A stretch of 64,000 nucleotides of DNA from Chenggangzhangella methanolivorans (lineage in GTDB: Bacteria > Pseudomonadota > Alphaproteobacteria > Rhizobiales > Methylopilaceae), in NCBI RefSeq assembly GCF_019797865.1, contig NZ_CP081869.1:868001-932000 (forward strand). Direction: 5' to 3'. Shown here piece after piece: positions 42,830-51,838 of this stretch. The position numbers and the translations under genes were made by a program. The notes beneath the pieces were generated by a model. It made no database searches. It had not been told where the DNA came from and saw only the letters and a program-made list of their open reading frames with translations. Numbering within the stretch: the first letter of the stretch is position 1; each line of letters starts with the position of its first letter.

Positions 42830-44159
42830 TCACGCGGCGAGCGTGTCGATGAAGCGCACCGGCTCGCCGGATCCCGGCGTCACGATCTCCCCGTCCCACA
42901 TCACGCGCCGCCCCCGAATGACCGTCCCGACCGGCCACCCGGTGACCGACCCCGTCATAGGGCGTCCAGCGGCTTTTTGAGCCGATCCACGCATTGGTGA
43001 TCGTCTCGCGGCGCTTCAGGTCCACCACCGTGACGTCGGCGTCATAGCCGACCGCGATCCGGCCCTTGCGCGCGATGCCGAAGATGCGCGAGGGCCCGTG
43101 GCTCGACAGGTCGACGAAGCGGGCGAGGCTGAGGCGCCCGGCCGCGACGTGGTCGAGCATGATCGGCACAAGCGTCTGCACGCCCGTCATCCCCGAGGGG
43201 CTGTCGGGATAGGGCTTGGCCTTCTCCTCGAGCTGATGGGGCGCGTGGTCGGAGCCGAGCACGTCGACGACGCCCTGACGGAGCCCCCACCAGATGCCCT
43301 CGCGATGGGCGTCGTCGCGCACCGGCGGGTTCATCTGCGCCTTCGCGCCGAGCCTTGCGTAGGCGTCGGAGCCGAGCGTGAGGTGGTGCGGCGTGCATTC
43401 GACCGTCGCCACGTCCTTGTAGTCGGCGAGGAAGCGCATCTCCTCGGCCGTCGAAATGTGCAGCACATGGATCTTGGCGCCGTGCCGGCGGGCGATCGCC
43501 GTGAGGCGGCGCGTGCATTTCATCGCGACCTCGACGTCGCGCCACACCGGGTGGCTCTGCGGGTCGCCGGGGATGCGCTCGCCCTTGCGCTCGACGAGCC
43601 GCGGCTCGTCCTCGGAATGGAACGACACGCGCCGGCGGGTGCGCCTGAGGATCTCGGACACGCCGTCGTCGTCCTGAACGAGCAGCGAGCCGGTCGACGA
43701 GCCCATGAAGATCTTGATGCCGGCGGCCCCCGGAAGGCGCTCCAGCTCGGCGACGTGCTTGGCGTTCTCATGCGTGCCGCCGACGAAGAAGGCGTGGTCG
43801 CAATGCATGCGGCCCTTGGCCCGCGCCAGCTTGTCGGCGAGCGCCTCGGGCGTGACGGTGAGCGGATTGGTGTTGGGCATCTCGAACACCGCCGTCACGC
43901 CGCCGAGCACGGCCGCGCGCGAGCCTGATTCGAGGTCTTCCTTGTGCTCGGCGCCCGGCTCGCGAAAATGCACCTGCGTGTCGATGACGCCGGGCAGCAA
44001 ATGAAGGCCCGCGCAGTCGATCGTCTCTCCGGCCGAGGCGCCGGACAGATCGCCGATCTCGGCGATGCGGCCGTCGCGCACGCCGATATCGGCGCGGCGT
44101 TCGCCGTCATGGTTCGCGACGACGCCCGGGTCATCACGAGGTCGAAGGTCTCGGGCATG
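42830..44159 (-). CDS. Dihydroorotase (amidohydrolase), frameshifted at both ends
   Basis: Dihydroorotase cyclises carbamoyl aspartate in pyrimidine synthesis. The start MPETFDLVM at 44159 is followed by an early break near 44130. The body then reads LHLLPGVIDTQVHFREPGAE (metal-binding HFREP), GGVTAVFEMPNTNPLTVTPE, AKIHVLHISTAEEMRFLADY, ECTPHHLTLGSDAY and DVLGSDHAPHQLEEKAKPYP (metal Asp). A second break near 42948 precedes the C-terminus. The product is about 440 residues. A hydantoinase or allantoinase assignment is possible, but HFREPG and SDHAPH favour dihydroorotase. Confidence 0.83.
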
Positions 44160-44252
44160 TGTTCCCTCCTCGTCGAAGGACCCGCTTGAGGCCGCTCCCC
44201 CGGCCAGCTACCTTTGCGCGGGGCTGAAAGCAACACGGACAGGAGAAGCCGG

Positions 44253-45119
44253 ATGCGCGGCGCTTTCCTAGACGGTCGCGGCGTCCTCCACGTGACGGGG
44301 TCGGACGCCGGCCGGTTTCTCGATAATCTCCTGACCAACGACGTGGGCAAGCTCGCGGCGGGACGGGCGGCCTATGCGGCGTTGCTGACGCCGCAGGGCA
44401 AGATCATCGCCGACATGCTGGCCTCGCGAATCGAGGGCGGCTTCCGCCTCGACCTGGCCGGACATCTCGCCGCCGACATCGCGCGGCGGCTCACGCTCTA
44501 CAAGCTGCGCTCGAAGGTCGAGATCGAGGACGCGAGCGACCGGTTCCGCACGCTCGTCGTCTGGGGCGACGGCCAGCTGCTGCCGCGCGGCGGGCCCGAC
44601 TTCGTGATCGACCCGCGCCTGCCCGGGCTCGGCGCGCGCGCCTATGTCGCGCCGGGCTCGGCGATGCCCGACGGCGTCGCCGACGTCGGCCTCGAGCGCT
44701 ACCGCGAGCACCGCATCGCGCTCGGCGTGCCGATGGGCGGGCTCGACTTCGTCTATGGCGACGCGTTTCCGCACGAGGCCTGCCTCGACCAGCTGAACGG
44801 CATCGACTTCAAGAAGGGATGCTATGTCGGCCAGGAGGTCGTGAGCCGCATGGAGCATCGCGGCACGGCGCGCACGCGGGTGACGCCGGTGCGGATCGAC
44901 GGCCTGCCGCCGGAAGTCGGCGCGGCGGTGCTGGCCGGCGAGAAGACGGTCGGCCGCATGGGCTCCTCGGTGGAAGGACGCGGCCTCGCGCTGATTCGTC
45001 TCGACCGCGCGGCCGAAGCGCGAGAGGCGGGCCAGCCGCTGATCGCGGGCGCGGCCATGCTCACCGTCGAGAAGGCCGGCTGGACGCGCTTCCCGGCGCC
45101 GGGCGAGACCGCGGCTTGA
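44253..45119 (+). CDS. ygfZ: YgfZ/GcvT-like folate-binding protein for Fe-S cluster repair
   Basis: YgfZ-type proteins bind tetrahydrofolate and help maintain certain Fe-S enzymes. The intact 288-residue product starts MRGAFLDGRGVLHVTGSDAG after AGGAGAAG. FLDNLLTNDVGKLAAGRAAY and ALLTPQGKIIADML form the folate-binding part. The diagnostic KGCYVGQEVVSRMEHRG contains the conserved Cys. Its stop overlaps the start codon of the next gene (TTGA), so it is coupled to tag. It is divergent from dihydroorotase with 93 bp between. Confidence 0.92.
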   Translation: MRGAFLDGRGVLHVTGSDAGRFLDNLLTNDVGKLAAGRAAYAALLTPQGKIIADMLASRIEGGFRLDLAGHLAADIARRLTLYKLRSKVEIEDASDRFRTLVVWGDGQLLPRGGPDFVIDPRLPGLGARAYVAPGSAMPDGVADVGLERYREHRIALGVPMGGLDFVYGDAFPHEACLDQLNGIDFKKGCYVGQEVVSRMEHRGTARTRVTPVRIDGLPPEVGAAVLAGEKTVGRMGSSVEGRGLALIRLDRAAEAREAGQPLIAGAAMLTVEKAGWTRFPAPGETAA

Positions 45120-45721
45120 GCCAAGCCTCGGCGAAACCCTCGGTCCTTGTCCATCCGGACGGGAAGACGCGCTGCGCCTGGTGCGGGACCGACCCGCTCT
45201 ATGTCCACTATCACGACACCGACTGGGGCCGCCCGGAGCGCGACGCCCGCGCGCTCTATGAAAAGCTGGTGCTCGACGGCTTCCAGGCGGGTCTCGCCTG
45301 GATCACGATCCTGCGGAAGCGCGAGGCCTTCCGCGCCGCCTTCGAGGGGTTCCGGCCCGAGATCGTGGCGGCTTACGGCGAGGCCGACGTCGCGCGCCTG
45401 ATGGCCAATCCCGGCATCGTGCGCTCGCGCTCCAAGATCGAGGGCGCGGTGAAATCCGCCCGCGCCTATCTCGCGATGGCCGAGAAGGGCGAGGATTTTT
45501 CCGACTATCTCTGGGGCTTCGTGGACGGCGCGCCCAAGGTCAACGCCCCGCGCGCCTTCGCCGAGGTGCCGACTTCGACGCCGCTCTCCGAAAAGCTCTC
45601 GAAGGACCTGAAGAAACGCGGCTTCGTGTTCTGCGGTCCGGTGATCGTCTACGCCTTCATGGAGGCGGTCGGCATGGTGGACGACCACATGCACGAGTGC
45701 TGGCGCGCCGGCGGCCGCTGA
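45116..45721 (+). CDS. tag: DNA-3-methyladenine glycosylase I
   Basis: Tag removes 3-methyladenine from alkylated DNA. The 201-residue product has the zinc-binding start TRCAWCGTDPLYVHYHDTDW, the helix-hairpin-helix region with GFQAGLAWITILRKREAFRA and ANPGIVRSRSKIEGAVKSAR, and a C-terminal MVDDHMHECWR that supplies the remaining His and Cys ligands. The start is a TTG overlapping the ygfZ stop; no ATG or GTG fits the family start. The frame is intact. A rare start codon in a coupled pair suggests low expression. Confidence 0.92.
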   Translation: MSQASAKPSVLVHPDGKTRCAWCGTDPLYVHYHDTDWGRPERDARALYEKLVLDGFQAGLAWITILRKREAFRAAFEGFRPEIVAAYGEADVARLMANPGIVRSRSKIEGAVKSARAYLAMAEKGEDFSDYLWGFVDGAPKVNAPRAFAEVPTSTPLSEKLSKDLKKRGFVFCGPVIVYAFMEAVGMVDDHMHECWRAGGR

Positions 45722-45818
45722 CCGCAGAAAAAAGCGCCCGAACCGCCGGCGTCATTCCGGCCGAGGCGGGACTGACGGCTGCGGATCTCCCGCAAATCCC
45801 GGGAACCGGCGATAACGC

Positions 45819-47174
45819 TCAGGCGCGCAGCGCGGTCGGCGGCGTGCCGAGATCGGCGCCTTCCCACGCCACGCGCCCGGCGAGCGTCGAGACCGCGCCT
45901 CTGGCGAAGTCCACGACGTGCTCGGCCTGGATCGGCCGCGAGAGAAAATAGCCTTGCGCCTTGTCGACGCCGAGGTTCCTGAGGGTCAGCAGCTCGGCGG
46001 CCGTCTCGACGCCCTCGGCCACGATCTTGCAGTTCGTCTGGTGGCCGAACTCGATCAGCGAGCTTGCGAGCGCCTGCCGCGTCCGGTCTTCCTCGATGCC
46101 GCGCGTCAGAGTGAGGTCGAGCTTGATGTAGTCGGGCGCGACATGAACGATGTGGCGCATGCTGGCGTAGCCCGACCCCGCGTCGTCGACCGCCACGCGC
46201 ACGCCCATGCGCCGCAGCGGCTCGAGCGCGGCCAGCAGAGGGCCGTATTCGGCGACGTGGTCGTGCTCGGTGATCTCCAGGATCAGCCGCTCGCACGGGT
46301 CGTGGCGGAAGAAGGCCGCGAGGTCGCCCTCGACAATCGTCTGCGGCGAGCAGTTGACGCTGAGATCGATGGGGCTCGCCGTCCAGATCTCGCGGCAGCC
46401 GTCGATCGCGTTGCGGATCGCCTGTTTCTCGAGCGCGGTCCGCATGTCGAGCGCGCCGGCTTCGGCGAACCACACGTCCGGCGCGCGCCTCGGCTCGAGC
46501 CCGAAGCGGGCGAGCGCCTCGGCGCCCGCGATGCTCATGTCGAACATCTTGAAGATCGGCTGGTAGACGATCGCAGGCTCCTGCCGGAGCATCGCGGCCG
46601 CGAGCCGATCGATGAGCTCGTCGCGCGAGCGCAGCGCCACGAGCTGCGTCTCGATCTGGCAGGCGAGCACGTCGGCGAAGGCGGCGAGCAGCGCGAGGTC
46701 GCGCTCGTTCAGCGTGACGTCCGGCGCGAAGCTGAAGCAGCACAGCGTGCCGTAGACGCGCCCGTCCGCGAGCACGAGCGGAACCGACAGGTGCGAGCCG
46801 ATCGGCACGGCGCGCGTCGCGGGGATCTCGCGCGCCGCCGGATGCCGCGAGGCGTCGACGATGAGGCCGGGCAGCAGCCCGTCCACCACCTTCTTGCAGT
46901 AGCCGTCCGCGATCGGGACCGAGAGCCCGGCCCAGATCGGCGCGCGGCCGGCGCGCGAGCGGACGTAGCGGAAGGTCTTGGCCGCGCCTGCGAACTCGGA
47001 AATGGACGCGACGTCCATCCGCAGATGTCGCCGCACGCTTTCGAGCGCGCGGCCGATCGGATCGTCGGTCCCGATCGCGGCGACGCCCGCATGATCGGCG
47101 AGCGCCTCGGAGACCTTGATCGAGACGCCGCCAGGCGATCCCTGGGGGATCGGCTTTGAGCGAGAACTTCCCAT
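45819..47174 (-). CDS. GAF-EAL cyclic-di-GMP phosphodiesterase
   Basis: The intact 451-residue cytoplasmic protein has an N-terminal GAF-type sensor of about 170 residues (WAGLSVPIADGYCKKVVDGL, HLSVPLVLADGRVYGTLCCF). The C-terminal EAL domain reads VYQPIFKMFDMSIAGAEALA, IDLSVNCSPQTIVEGD, RLILEITEHD, VAVDDAGSGYASMRHIVHVA and DYIKLDLTLTRGI. The catalytic Glu, the Asp pair and the Lys appear present, so it should hydrolyse cyclic di-GMP. GAF may sense a small ligand. There is no GGDEF domain and no membrane segment. Regulation is not evident. Confidence 0.88.
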   Translation of the reverse strand: MGSSRSKPIPQGSPGGVSIKVSEALADHAGVAAIGTDDPIGRALESVRRHLRMDVASISEFAGAAKTFRYVRSRAGRAPIWAGLSVPIADGYCKKVVDGLLPGLIVDASRHPAAREIPATRAVPIGSHLSVPLVLADGRVYGTLCCFSFAPDVTLNERDLALLAAFADVLACQIETQLVALRSRDELIDRLAAAMLRQEPAIVYQPIFKMFDMSIAGAEALARFGLEPRRAPDVWFAEAGALDMRTALEKQAIRNAIDGCREIWTASPIDLSVNCSPQTIVEGDLAAFFRHDPCERLILEITEHDHVAEYGPLLAALEPLRRMGVRVAVDDAGSGYASMRHIVHVAPDYIKLDLTLTRGIEEDRTRQALASSLIEFGHQTNCKIVAEGVETAAELLTLRNLGVDKAQGYFLSRPIQAEHVVDFARGAVSTLAGRVAWEGADLGTPPTALRA

Positions 47175-47249
47175 GGGACCAAGGTGATGGTCCCGAGACC
47201 TTAACCCAAGGTTGCCGAAAGCGGGACGACTCTTACTATCGGCTGCATT

Positions 47250-48581
47250 TTATCCATTCGCCGCACCCCTGCTCTCGCCGGACGGTACCGAGGTCTTGCC
47301 GTTGAGCTCGGCGTGCAGCTTCTCCTCATCGAGCGCGCCCTCCCACTTCGCCACCACGATGGTCGCGACGCCGTTGCCGACGAGGTTGGTGAGCGCGCGC
47401 GCCTCCGACATGAAGCGGTCGATGCCCAGGATGAGGGCGATCGCGGCGGTGGGAATGTGCTCCACCGACTGGAGCGTCGCGGCGAGCACGATGAAGCCGG
47501 AGCCCGTGACGCCCGCCGCCCCCTTCGAGGTGAGCAGCAGGATCAGCAGGATGACGATCTGCTGCCAGAGCGTCTGCTCGGTGTTGGTGGCCTGGGCGAG
47601 GAAGATCGCGGCCATCGTCAGATAGATGCAGGTGCCGTCGAGATTGAACGAATAGCCCGACGGGATGACGAGCCCGACGACGCTCTCCTCCGCGCCCGCC
47701 CTTTTCATCTTGTCGAGCATGCGCGGCAGCACGCTTTCCGACGAGGACGTGCCGAGCACGATCAGCAGCTCCTCGCCGATGTAGCGGACGAACTTGAAGA
47801 TCGAGAAGCCGGTGAGCCAGCCCACGATCCCCAGCACGCCGAACACGAAGATCAGGCAGGTGAGGTAGAAGCCGAGCATGAGATAGGCGAGCGAGGCGAG
47901 CGCGCCGACGCCCTGGCTGCCGATCGTGTAGGCCATCGCGCCGAAGGCGCCGATGGGGGCCGCGCGCATCACGATGCCGACGATCTTGAAGAAGATCTCC
48001 ATCGAGGCGTCGATCAGGTCCATGACCGGCTTGCCCTTGTCGCCGATCATGTGCAGCGCGAAGGCGAACAGGATCGCGAAGAACAGCACCTGGATGATCT
48101 CGCCCTGCGCGAAGGCGCCGACCACCTGGTCGGGAATGATGTGCAGGAAGAAGTCGGTGATGGTCTGGCCTTCGGCGGCCTTCTGGTATTTGGCGACCGA
48201 ACCGGCGTCGAGCTTCGACGGGTCGACGTTCATGCCGGCGCCGGGCTGCAGCAGGTTGACGATCACGAGGCCGATGATCAGCGCCACCGTGGTCATGAGC
48301 TCGAAGTAGACGAGCGCCTTCACGCCGACGCGGCCGACCTTCTTCATGTCCGACATCGACGCGATGCCGTGCACCACGGTGAGGAAGATGATCGGCGCGA
48401 TCACCATCTTCACGAGCTTGATGAAGCCGTCGCCGAGCGGCTTCATCGCCTTGCCGAGATCGGGGTAGAAGTAGCCGAGCGCGACGCCGATCGCGACCGC
48501 GATCAGCACCTGGACATAGAGGATCTTGTACCAGGGCGTGGCTGTCGGCGCGGGGGCCGTCTCGGCCGTGGTGGATGCCAT
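47250..48581 (-). CDS. dctA: C4-dicarboxylate transporter DctA
   Basis: DctA imports succinate, fumarate and malate with protons or sodium. The intact 443-residue product has the sodium:dicarboxylate symporter fold. Signature stretches are [40 protein letters not shown] and [18 protein letters not shown], with [20 protein letters not shown] in the substrate-binding helix and [21 protein letters not shown] regulator pair such as DctBD is not in the window. The upstream 160 bp holds no clear operator I can support. Confidence 0.95.
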   Translation of the reverse strand: MASTTAETAPAPTATPWYKILYVQVLIAVAIGVALGYFYPDLGKAMKPLGDGFIKLVKMVIAPIIFLTVVHGIASMSDMKKVGRVGVKALVYFELMTTVALIIGLVIVNLLQPGAGMNVDPSKLDAGSVAKYQKAAEGQTITDFFLHIIPDQVVGAFAQGEIIQVLFFAILFAFALHMIGDKGKPVMDLIDASMEIFFKIVGIVMRAAPIGAFGAMAYTIGSQGVGALASLAYLMLGFYLTCLIFVFGVLGIVGWLTGFSIFKFVRYIGEELLIVLGTSSSESVLPRMLDKMKRAGAEESVVGLVIPSGYSFNLDGTCIYLTMAAIFLAQATNTEQTLWQQIVILLILLLTSKGAAGVTGSGFIVLAATLQSVEHIPTAAIALILGIDRFMSEARALTNLVGNGVATIVVAKWEGALDEEKLHAELNGKTSVPSGESRGAANG

Positions 48582-48742
48582 GTCGCGTCTCCGCCTGATT
48601 GGTCTTGCGGTCCCGGCGGACCGAGGGAGGTGGAGACGTCATAGGGCGTGGATCACGAAACGCTAGCGGCGCCGTGACCGTCGAGGGGTCCTTTCCCGCG
48701 CAAATCGAGCGGGGCCTCGGAAAATTTGCGCGCTTCGCGCAG

Positions 48743-49393
48743 TCAGGTCGTCCCCGCCACGACCTTCTCGCCATATTGCTCGATGGTGAGTTCGCCGGCC
48801 TGCGCCGCCGGCGCCTTGTCGCGCTCGGGCAGATGCGGCTGGACGGCGTCGATGCGCTTCCATTCGGCGAGCGGCTGGCCGTCCTCGGTCGGCACGTGGC
48901 GGGACGTCTCGACGCGGCTCATCTTGTGGATGTAGCGGCCGCAATTGACGAAGGCGTCGGTGATCCGGACCTTCACCGCATAGGCCGCGCCCACGAAACT
49001 CTCGACGAGCTCGCCCTCGCGCACGATCTCGCCCTCGCCCTGCACGCGCAGGCGATGCGGCGTCTCGAAGTCGATGAACAGCAGCCCGACCTTGGCGTTC
49101 TCGGCGATGTTACCGGCCGACAGGAACATGCCGTTGCCGTCGTATCCCGGGAAGGCGAGCGTCCGGGCGTCGAGCACGCGCACGAAGCCGGGCGCGCCGC
49201 CCTTGTAGGAGACGGTCGGCCAGCCGCTGGCGTCGACGGTCGAGAGGAAGAAGTAGTCGCGCGAGGCGATGAAGCCCTGCTCTTCGGGCGCGAGCTCGCC
49301 GTGGATCAGCATCTGCTGCCAGAGGTCCGCGAGCCGGCGCGAATCGTGCTCGTCCTGAAGCGCGCGGTGCTCGTGGCCGTAGAGGATCGTCAT
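48743..49393 (-). CDS. Pyridoxamine-phosphate-oxidase-like FMN-binding protein
   Basis: The intact 216-residue product has the split-barrel FMN-binding fold: DYFFLSTVDASGWPTVSYKG, GAPGFVRVLDARTLAFPGYD, GNGMFLSAGNIAENAKVGLL and FIDFETPHRLRVQGEGEIVR. It is not PdxH, which lies at 24542; it belongs to the general stress or PPOX-like group of unknown reductases. Its start is ATG at 49393. It is divergent from the HD hydrolase gene across 120 bp. Confidence 0.83.
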   Translation of the reverse strand: MTILYGHEHRALQDEHDSRRLADLWQQMLIHGELAPEEQGFIASRDYFFLSTVDASGWPTVSYKGGAPGFVRVLDARTLAFPGYDGNGMFLSAGNIAENAKVGLLFIDFETPHRLRVQGEGEIVREGELVESFVGAAYAVKVRITDAFVNCGRYIHKMSRVETSRHVPTEDGQPLAEWKRIDAVQPHLPERDKAPAAQAGELTIEQYGEKVVAGTT

Positions 49394-49513
49394 GGGGTTT
49401 TTCCGTCCCTTTTGAGTTTTTGTCGTTTGGGCCGCATGGTTCGGCCCGCGCCGCGCCTCTGTCAAAGCCGAATCGCGGCCAAGCGACCCTGCCCGTCCCG
49501 CCCTTGCGCCCCG

Positions 49514-50140
49514 ATGCCCGACCGTCCCCCGACCACGCCCATCCGCGCCCCGAAACGCGCCGCCGGTCCGCGCGCGTGGCAGCGCATGCTGTCTGGACGG
49601 CGGCTCGACCTGCTCGCCCCCTCCCCGCTCGACGTCGAGATCGAGGACGTCGCCCACGGCCTCGCCCGGGTGGCGCGCTGGAACGGACAGACCACGGGCG
49701 AGCACATTTTTTCCGTCGCCCAGCACTCGCTGCTGGTGGAGCAGATCGCCCGCCGCATCGAACCGGCGGCGCCGCGCGCGTCCCTCCTCTGGGCGCTGCT
49801 GCACGACGGGCCCGAATATGTCGTCGGCGACATGATCAGCCCGTTCAAGGCGGTGATCGGCGACAGCTACCGCGAGGTCGAGGCGCGGCTCGCCGCAGCC
49901 GTGCGCCTGCGCTTCGGCCTCTCGCCGGAGCCCGACGCCGCCTGCCTCAAGCTCGTGAAGCGCGCCGACCAGAGCGCCGCCTTCCTGGAGGCGACACGGC
50001 TCGCGGGCTTCTCGCTCGCCGAGGCCACGACGGTCTTCGGCCGCCCCGTCGGCGCGCCGCACGACGCCGACCTCACGCCCTGGCCGGCCGAGACCGCCAA
50101 GCGCCGGTTTCTGGACCGCTTCGCCGAGCTTGCGGTCTGA
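49514..50140 (+). CDS. HD-domain phosphohydrolase (YfbR-like)
   Basis: The intact 208-residue protein carries HD-type metal ligands: TTGEHIFSVAQHSLLVEQIA, LLWALLHDGPEYVVGDMISP and KRADQSAAFLEATRL. The HDGPEYVVGDM block is typical of YfbR-like 5'-nucleotidase/dNMP phosphohydrolases, so a nucleotide substrate is likely but unproven. The ATG at 49514 gives MPDRPPTTPIRAPKRA. It is the first of four plus-strand genes (with the phosphatase, NrtR-like protein and phospholipase D), the next 34 bp away. Confidence 0.85.
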   Translation: MPDRPPTTPIRAPKRAAGPRAWQRMLSGRRLDLLAPSPLDVEIEDVAHGLARVARWNGQTTGEHIFSVAQHSLLVEQIARRIEPAAPRASLLWALLHDGPEYVVGDMISPFKAVIGDSYREVEARLAAAVRLRFGLSPEPDAACLKLVKRADQSAAFLEATRLAGFSLAEATTVFGRPVGAPHDADLTPWPAETAKRRFLDRFAELAV

Positions 50141-50174
50141 GGTCGGCGCGGATGACGCATCCCCCGTATGAGGT

Positions 50175-50720
50175 ATGCGCGACGCCCTCAAGTTTGTTAT
50201 CGTTCGACCGATGATCGCCGTCTGCCCCATCACCCGACTGAAGGAGAGCGCCGAAGCCTTCGGCGTCCACCGCATGCTGTCGCTGGTGGCCGAGGGCACC
50301 GAGATCGAGCGCCCGGCCCGGATCGCCCCGGACGATCACCTCACGCTCTACTTCCACGACATCGTCGAGCCGCTCGAAGGCTATGTGCCGCCCTGCGAAA
50401 GCCACGTGGCCGACGCGCTGGATTTCGCGGCCGCCGACGACCGGCCGATCCTCGTGCACTGCTATGCGGGCGTCAGCCGCTCCACCGCCATGGCGTTCGC
50501 CATCGCCTGCGCGCGCGAGCCGGCGCGCGACGAATTCGAGCTCGCGCGCACGATGCGCGAGCTCAGCCCCACCGCGACGCCCAACCGCCTCATCGTCAGC
50601 CTCGCGGACGCCGCGCTCGGCCGCGGCGGACGGATGGTCGAGGCGGTGGCCGCCATCGGCCGCGGGCGCGACGCCTTCGAGGGCGCGCCCTTCGCGATCG
50701 ACCGCGCCGACCGCTCATGA
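50175..50720 (+). CDS. Dual-specificity/tyrosine phosphatase-like protein
   Basis: The intact 181-residue protein has the phosphatase loop VHCYAGVSRSTAMAFAIACA, with Cys96 as nucleophile and Arg102 (the C-x5-R signature), and an acidic loop around Asp62 (YFHDIVEP). This makes it a tyrosine or dual-specificity type phosphatase. The start is ATG 50175; MIAVCPITRL at 50211 is possible. Its stop overlaps the next gene by four bases (ATGA), so the two are co-translated. The substrate might be a phosphoprotein or a small molecule. Confidence 0.85.
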   Translation: MRDALKFVIVRPMIAVCPITRLKESAEAFGVHRMLSLVAEGTEIERPARIAPDDHLTLYFHDIVEPLEGYVPPCESHVADALDFAAADDRPILVHCYAGVSRSTAMAFAIACAREPARDEFELARTMRELSPTATPNRLIVSLADAALGRGGRMVEAVAAIGRGRDAFEGAPFAIDRADRS

Positions 50721-51682
50721 ACGAAGCCGCCGCGGCCGTCGGCGTCGGCCTGTCGGCGGCGGTGGTCGCCGTCGAGAACGAGGCGCCGGAAATTCTCGTC
50801 ACGCGCGGCGGCGGCGGGCCGGCGGGCCTTCCCTCCGGCGCCTTCGATCCGGCGCGCGACCGCACGCTCGAAATCGCGCTGCGCGCCTCGATCTTTGACC
50901 AGACCGCGCTCGACGTCGGCTATGTGGAGCAGCTCTACACCTTCGGGGACCGCGGCCGCGCGCTCGTGCCCCAGGCCCGGCACATGGTGTCGATCGGCTA
51001 TCTCGCGCTCACCCGCCGGCCGCGCGACCGCGCGGCGCTCGAGGCGGCCGGCGCGGCGTTCCGGCCGTGGTACGCCTATTTCCCCTGGGAGGACTGGCGC
51101 CGCCGCCGGCCCGAGGTGCTCGACCACGCTATCCTGCCCGCGCTCAACGACTGGATCGCCGAGGCGCCCGAGGCCGAGACCGGCCGCGCGCTGCCGCGCC
51201 TGGCCCGCGCGCGCTTCTGTTTCGGCCTCGACGAGGCGCCCTGGGACGAGGAGAAGGTGCTCGACCGCTACGAGCTGCTCTACGAGGCCGGGCTCGTAGA
51301 GGAGGCCTGCCGCGACGGCCGCCCGGCGGCGCTCGCAAGGACCGACGCGCCGCGGCTCGGAGAGGCGATGCGCGACGACCATCGCCGCATCCTCGCCACC
51401 GCGATGGGGCGGCTGCGATCGAAGCTGAAATATCGCCCCGTGGTGTTCGAGCTGATGCCGCCGCGCTTCACGCTGACCGCGCTTCAGCTCGCCGTCGAGG
51501 CGGTAGCGGGCCGAAAGCTCCACAAGCAGAATTTTCGCCGCCTCGTCGAGGCCGCGGCGCTGGTCGAGCCGACGGGCCAGTCCGAGACCCAGACGGGCGG
51601 GCGCCCCGCCGCGCTCTATCGCTTCCGCCGCGAGGTGATCGAGGAGCGCCCGGCGCCCGGCCTGCGGTTCGGGCGGGGGTGA
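50717..51682 (+). CDS. NrtR-like protein: degenerate Nudix domain fused to winged helix
   Basis: The intact 321-residue product resembles NAD-biosynthesis regulators of the NrtR type and COG4111. The N-terminal half is Nudix-like (AAVVAVENEAPEILVTRGGG, QLYTFGDRGRALVPQARHMV), but where the catalytic box should be it reads EIALRASIFDQTALDVG, lacking the R-E-x-x-E-E residues; it should not hydrolyse. The C-terminal helix-turn-helix-like part is LRSKLKYRPVVFELMPPRFT, LTALQLAVEAVAGRKLHKQN and GGRPAALYRFR. It overlaps the phosphatase gene. I infer a ligand-sensing regulator, possibly of NAD or ADP-ribose. Confidence 0.75.
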   Translation: MNEAAAAVGVGLSAAVVAVENEAPEILVTRGGGGPAGLPSGAFDPARDRTLEIALRASIFDQTALDVGYVEQLYTFGDRGRALVPQARHMVSIGYLALTRRPRDRAALEAAGAAFRPWYAYFPWEDWRRRRPEVLDHAILPALNDWIAEAPEAETGRALPRLARARFCFGLDEAPWDEEKVLDRYELLYEAGLVEEACRDGRPAALARTDAPRLGEAMRDDHRRILATAMGRLRSKLKYRPVVFELMPPRFTLTALQLAVEAVAGRKLHKQNFRRLVEAAALVEPTGQSETQTGGRPAALYRFRREVIEERPAPGLRFGRG

Positions 51683-51703
51683 GGCGCGAACTCTTTTCGG
51701 CGC

Positions 51704-51750
51704 GCCGGCCCCCTCCACCATGGCTATCGCCATGGTCCCCCTCCCCGAGG
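51704..51750. repeat. Family B repeat: hairpin ACCATGGC-TATC-GCCATGGT in a C-rich frame
   Basis: The perfect hairpin at 51717-51736 is flanked by CCCCCTCC and CCCCCTCCCC. The same design, with ACCATCGC-GACA-GCGATGGT, occurs at 63553-63572, so this is a dispersed intergenic family. Confidence 0.6.
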
Positions 51751-51838
51751 ATCCGCGCACGCCCTCGCCCCGCCTCGCCCCTGACGAAAGTCGCGCTATA
51801 ACCCGGCCGGGCTGCGTGATTTTCCCCCGGACGACCTC

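Noticed and set aside
45918-48644. Long plus-strand frames opposite the EAL and DctA genes
   Set aside because: Both minus-strand genes are intact and full of family motifs, and the plus frames show only mirror composition.
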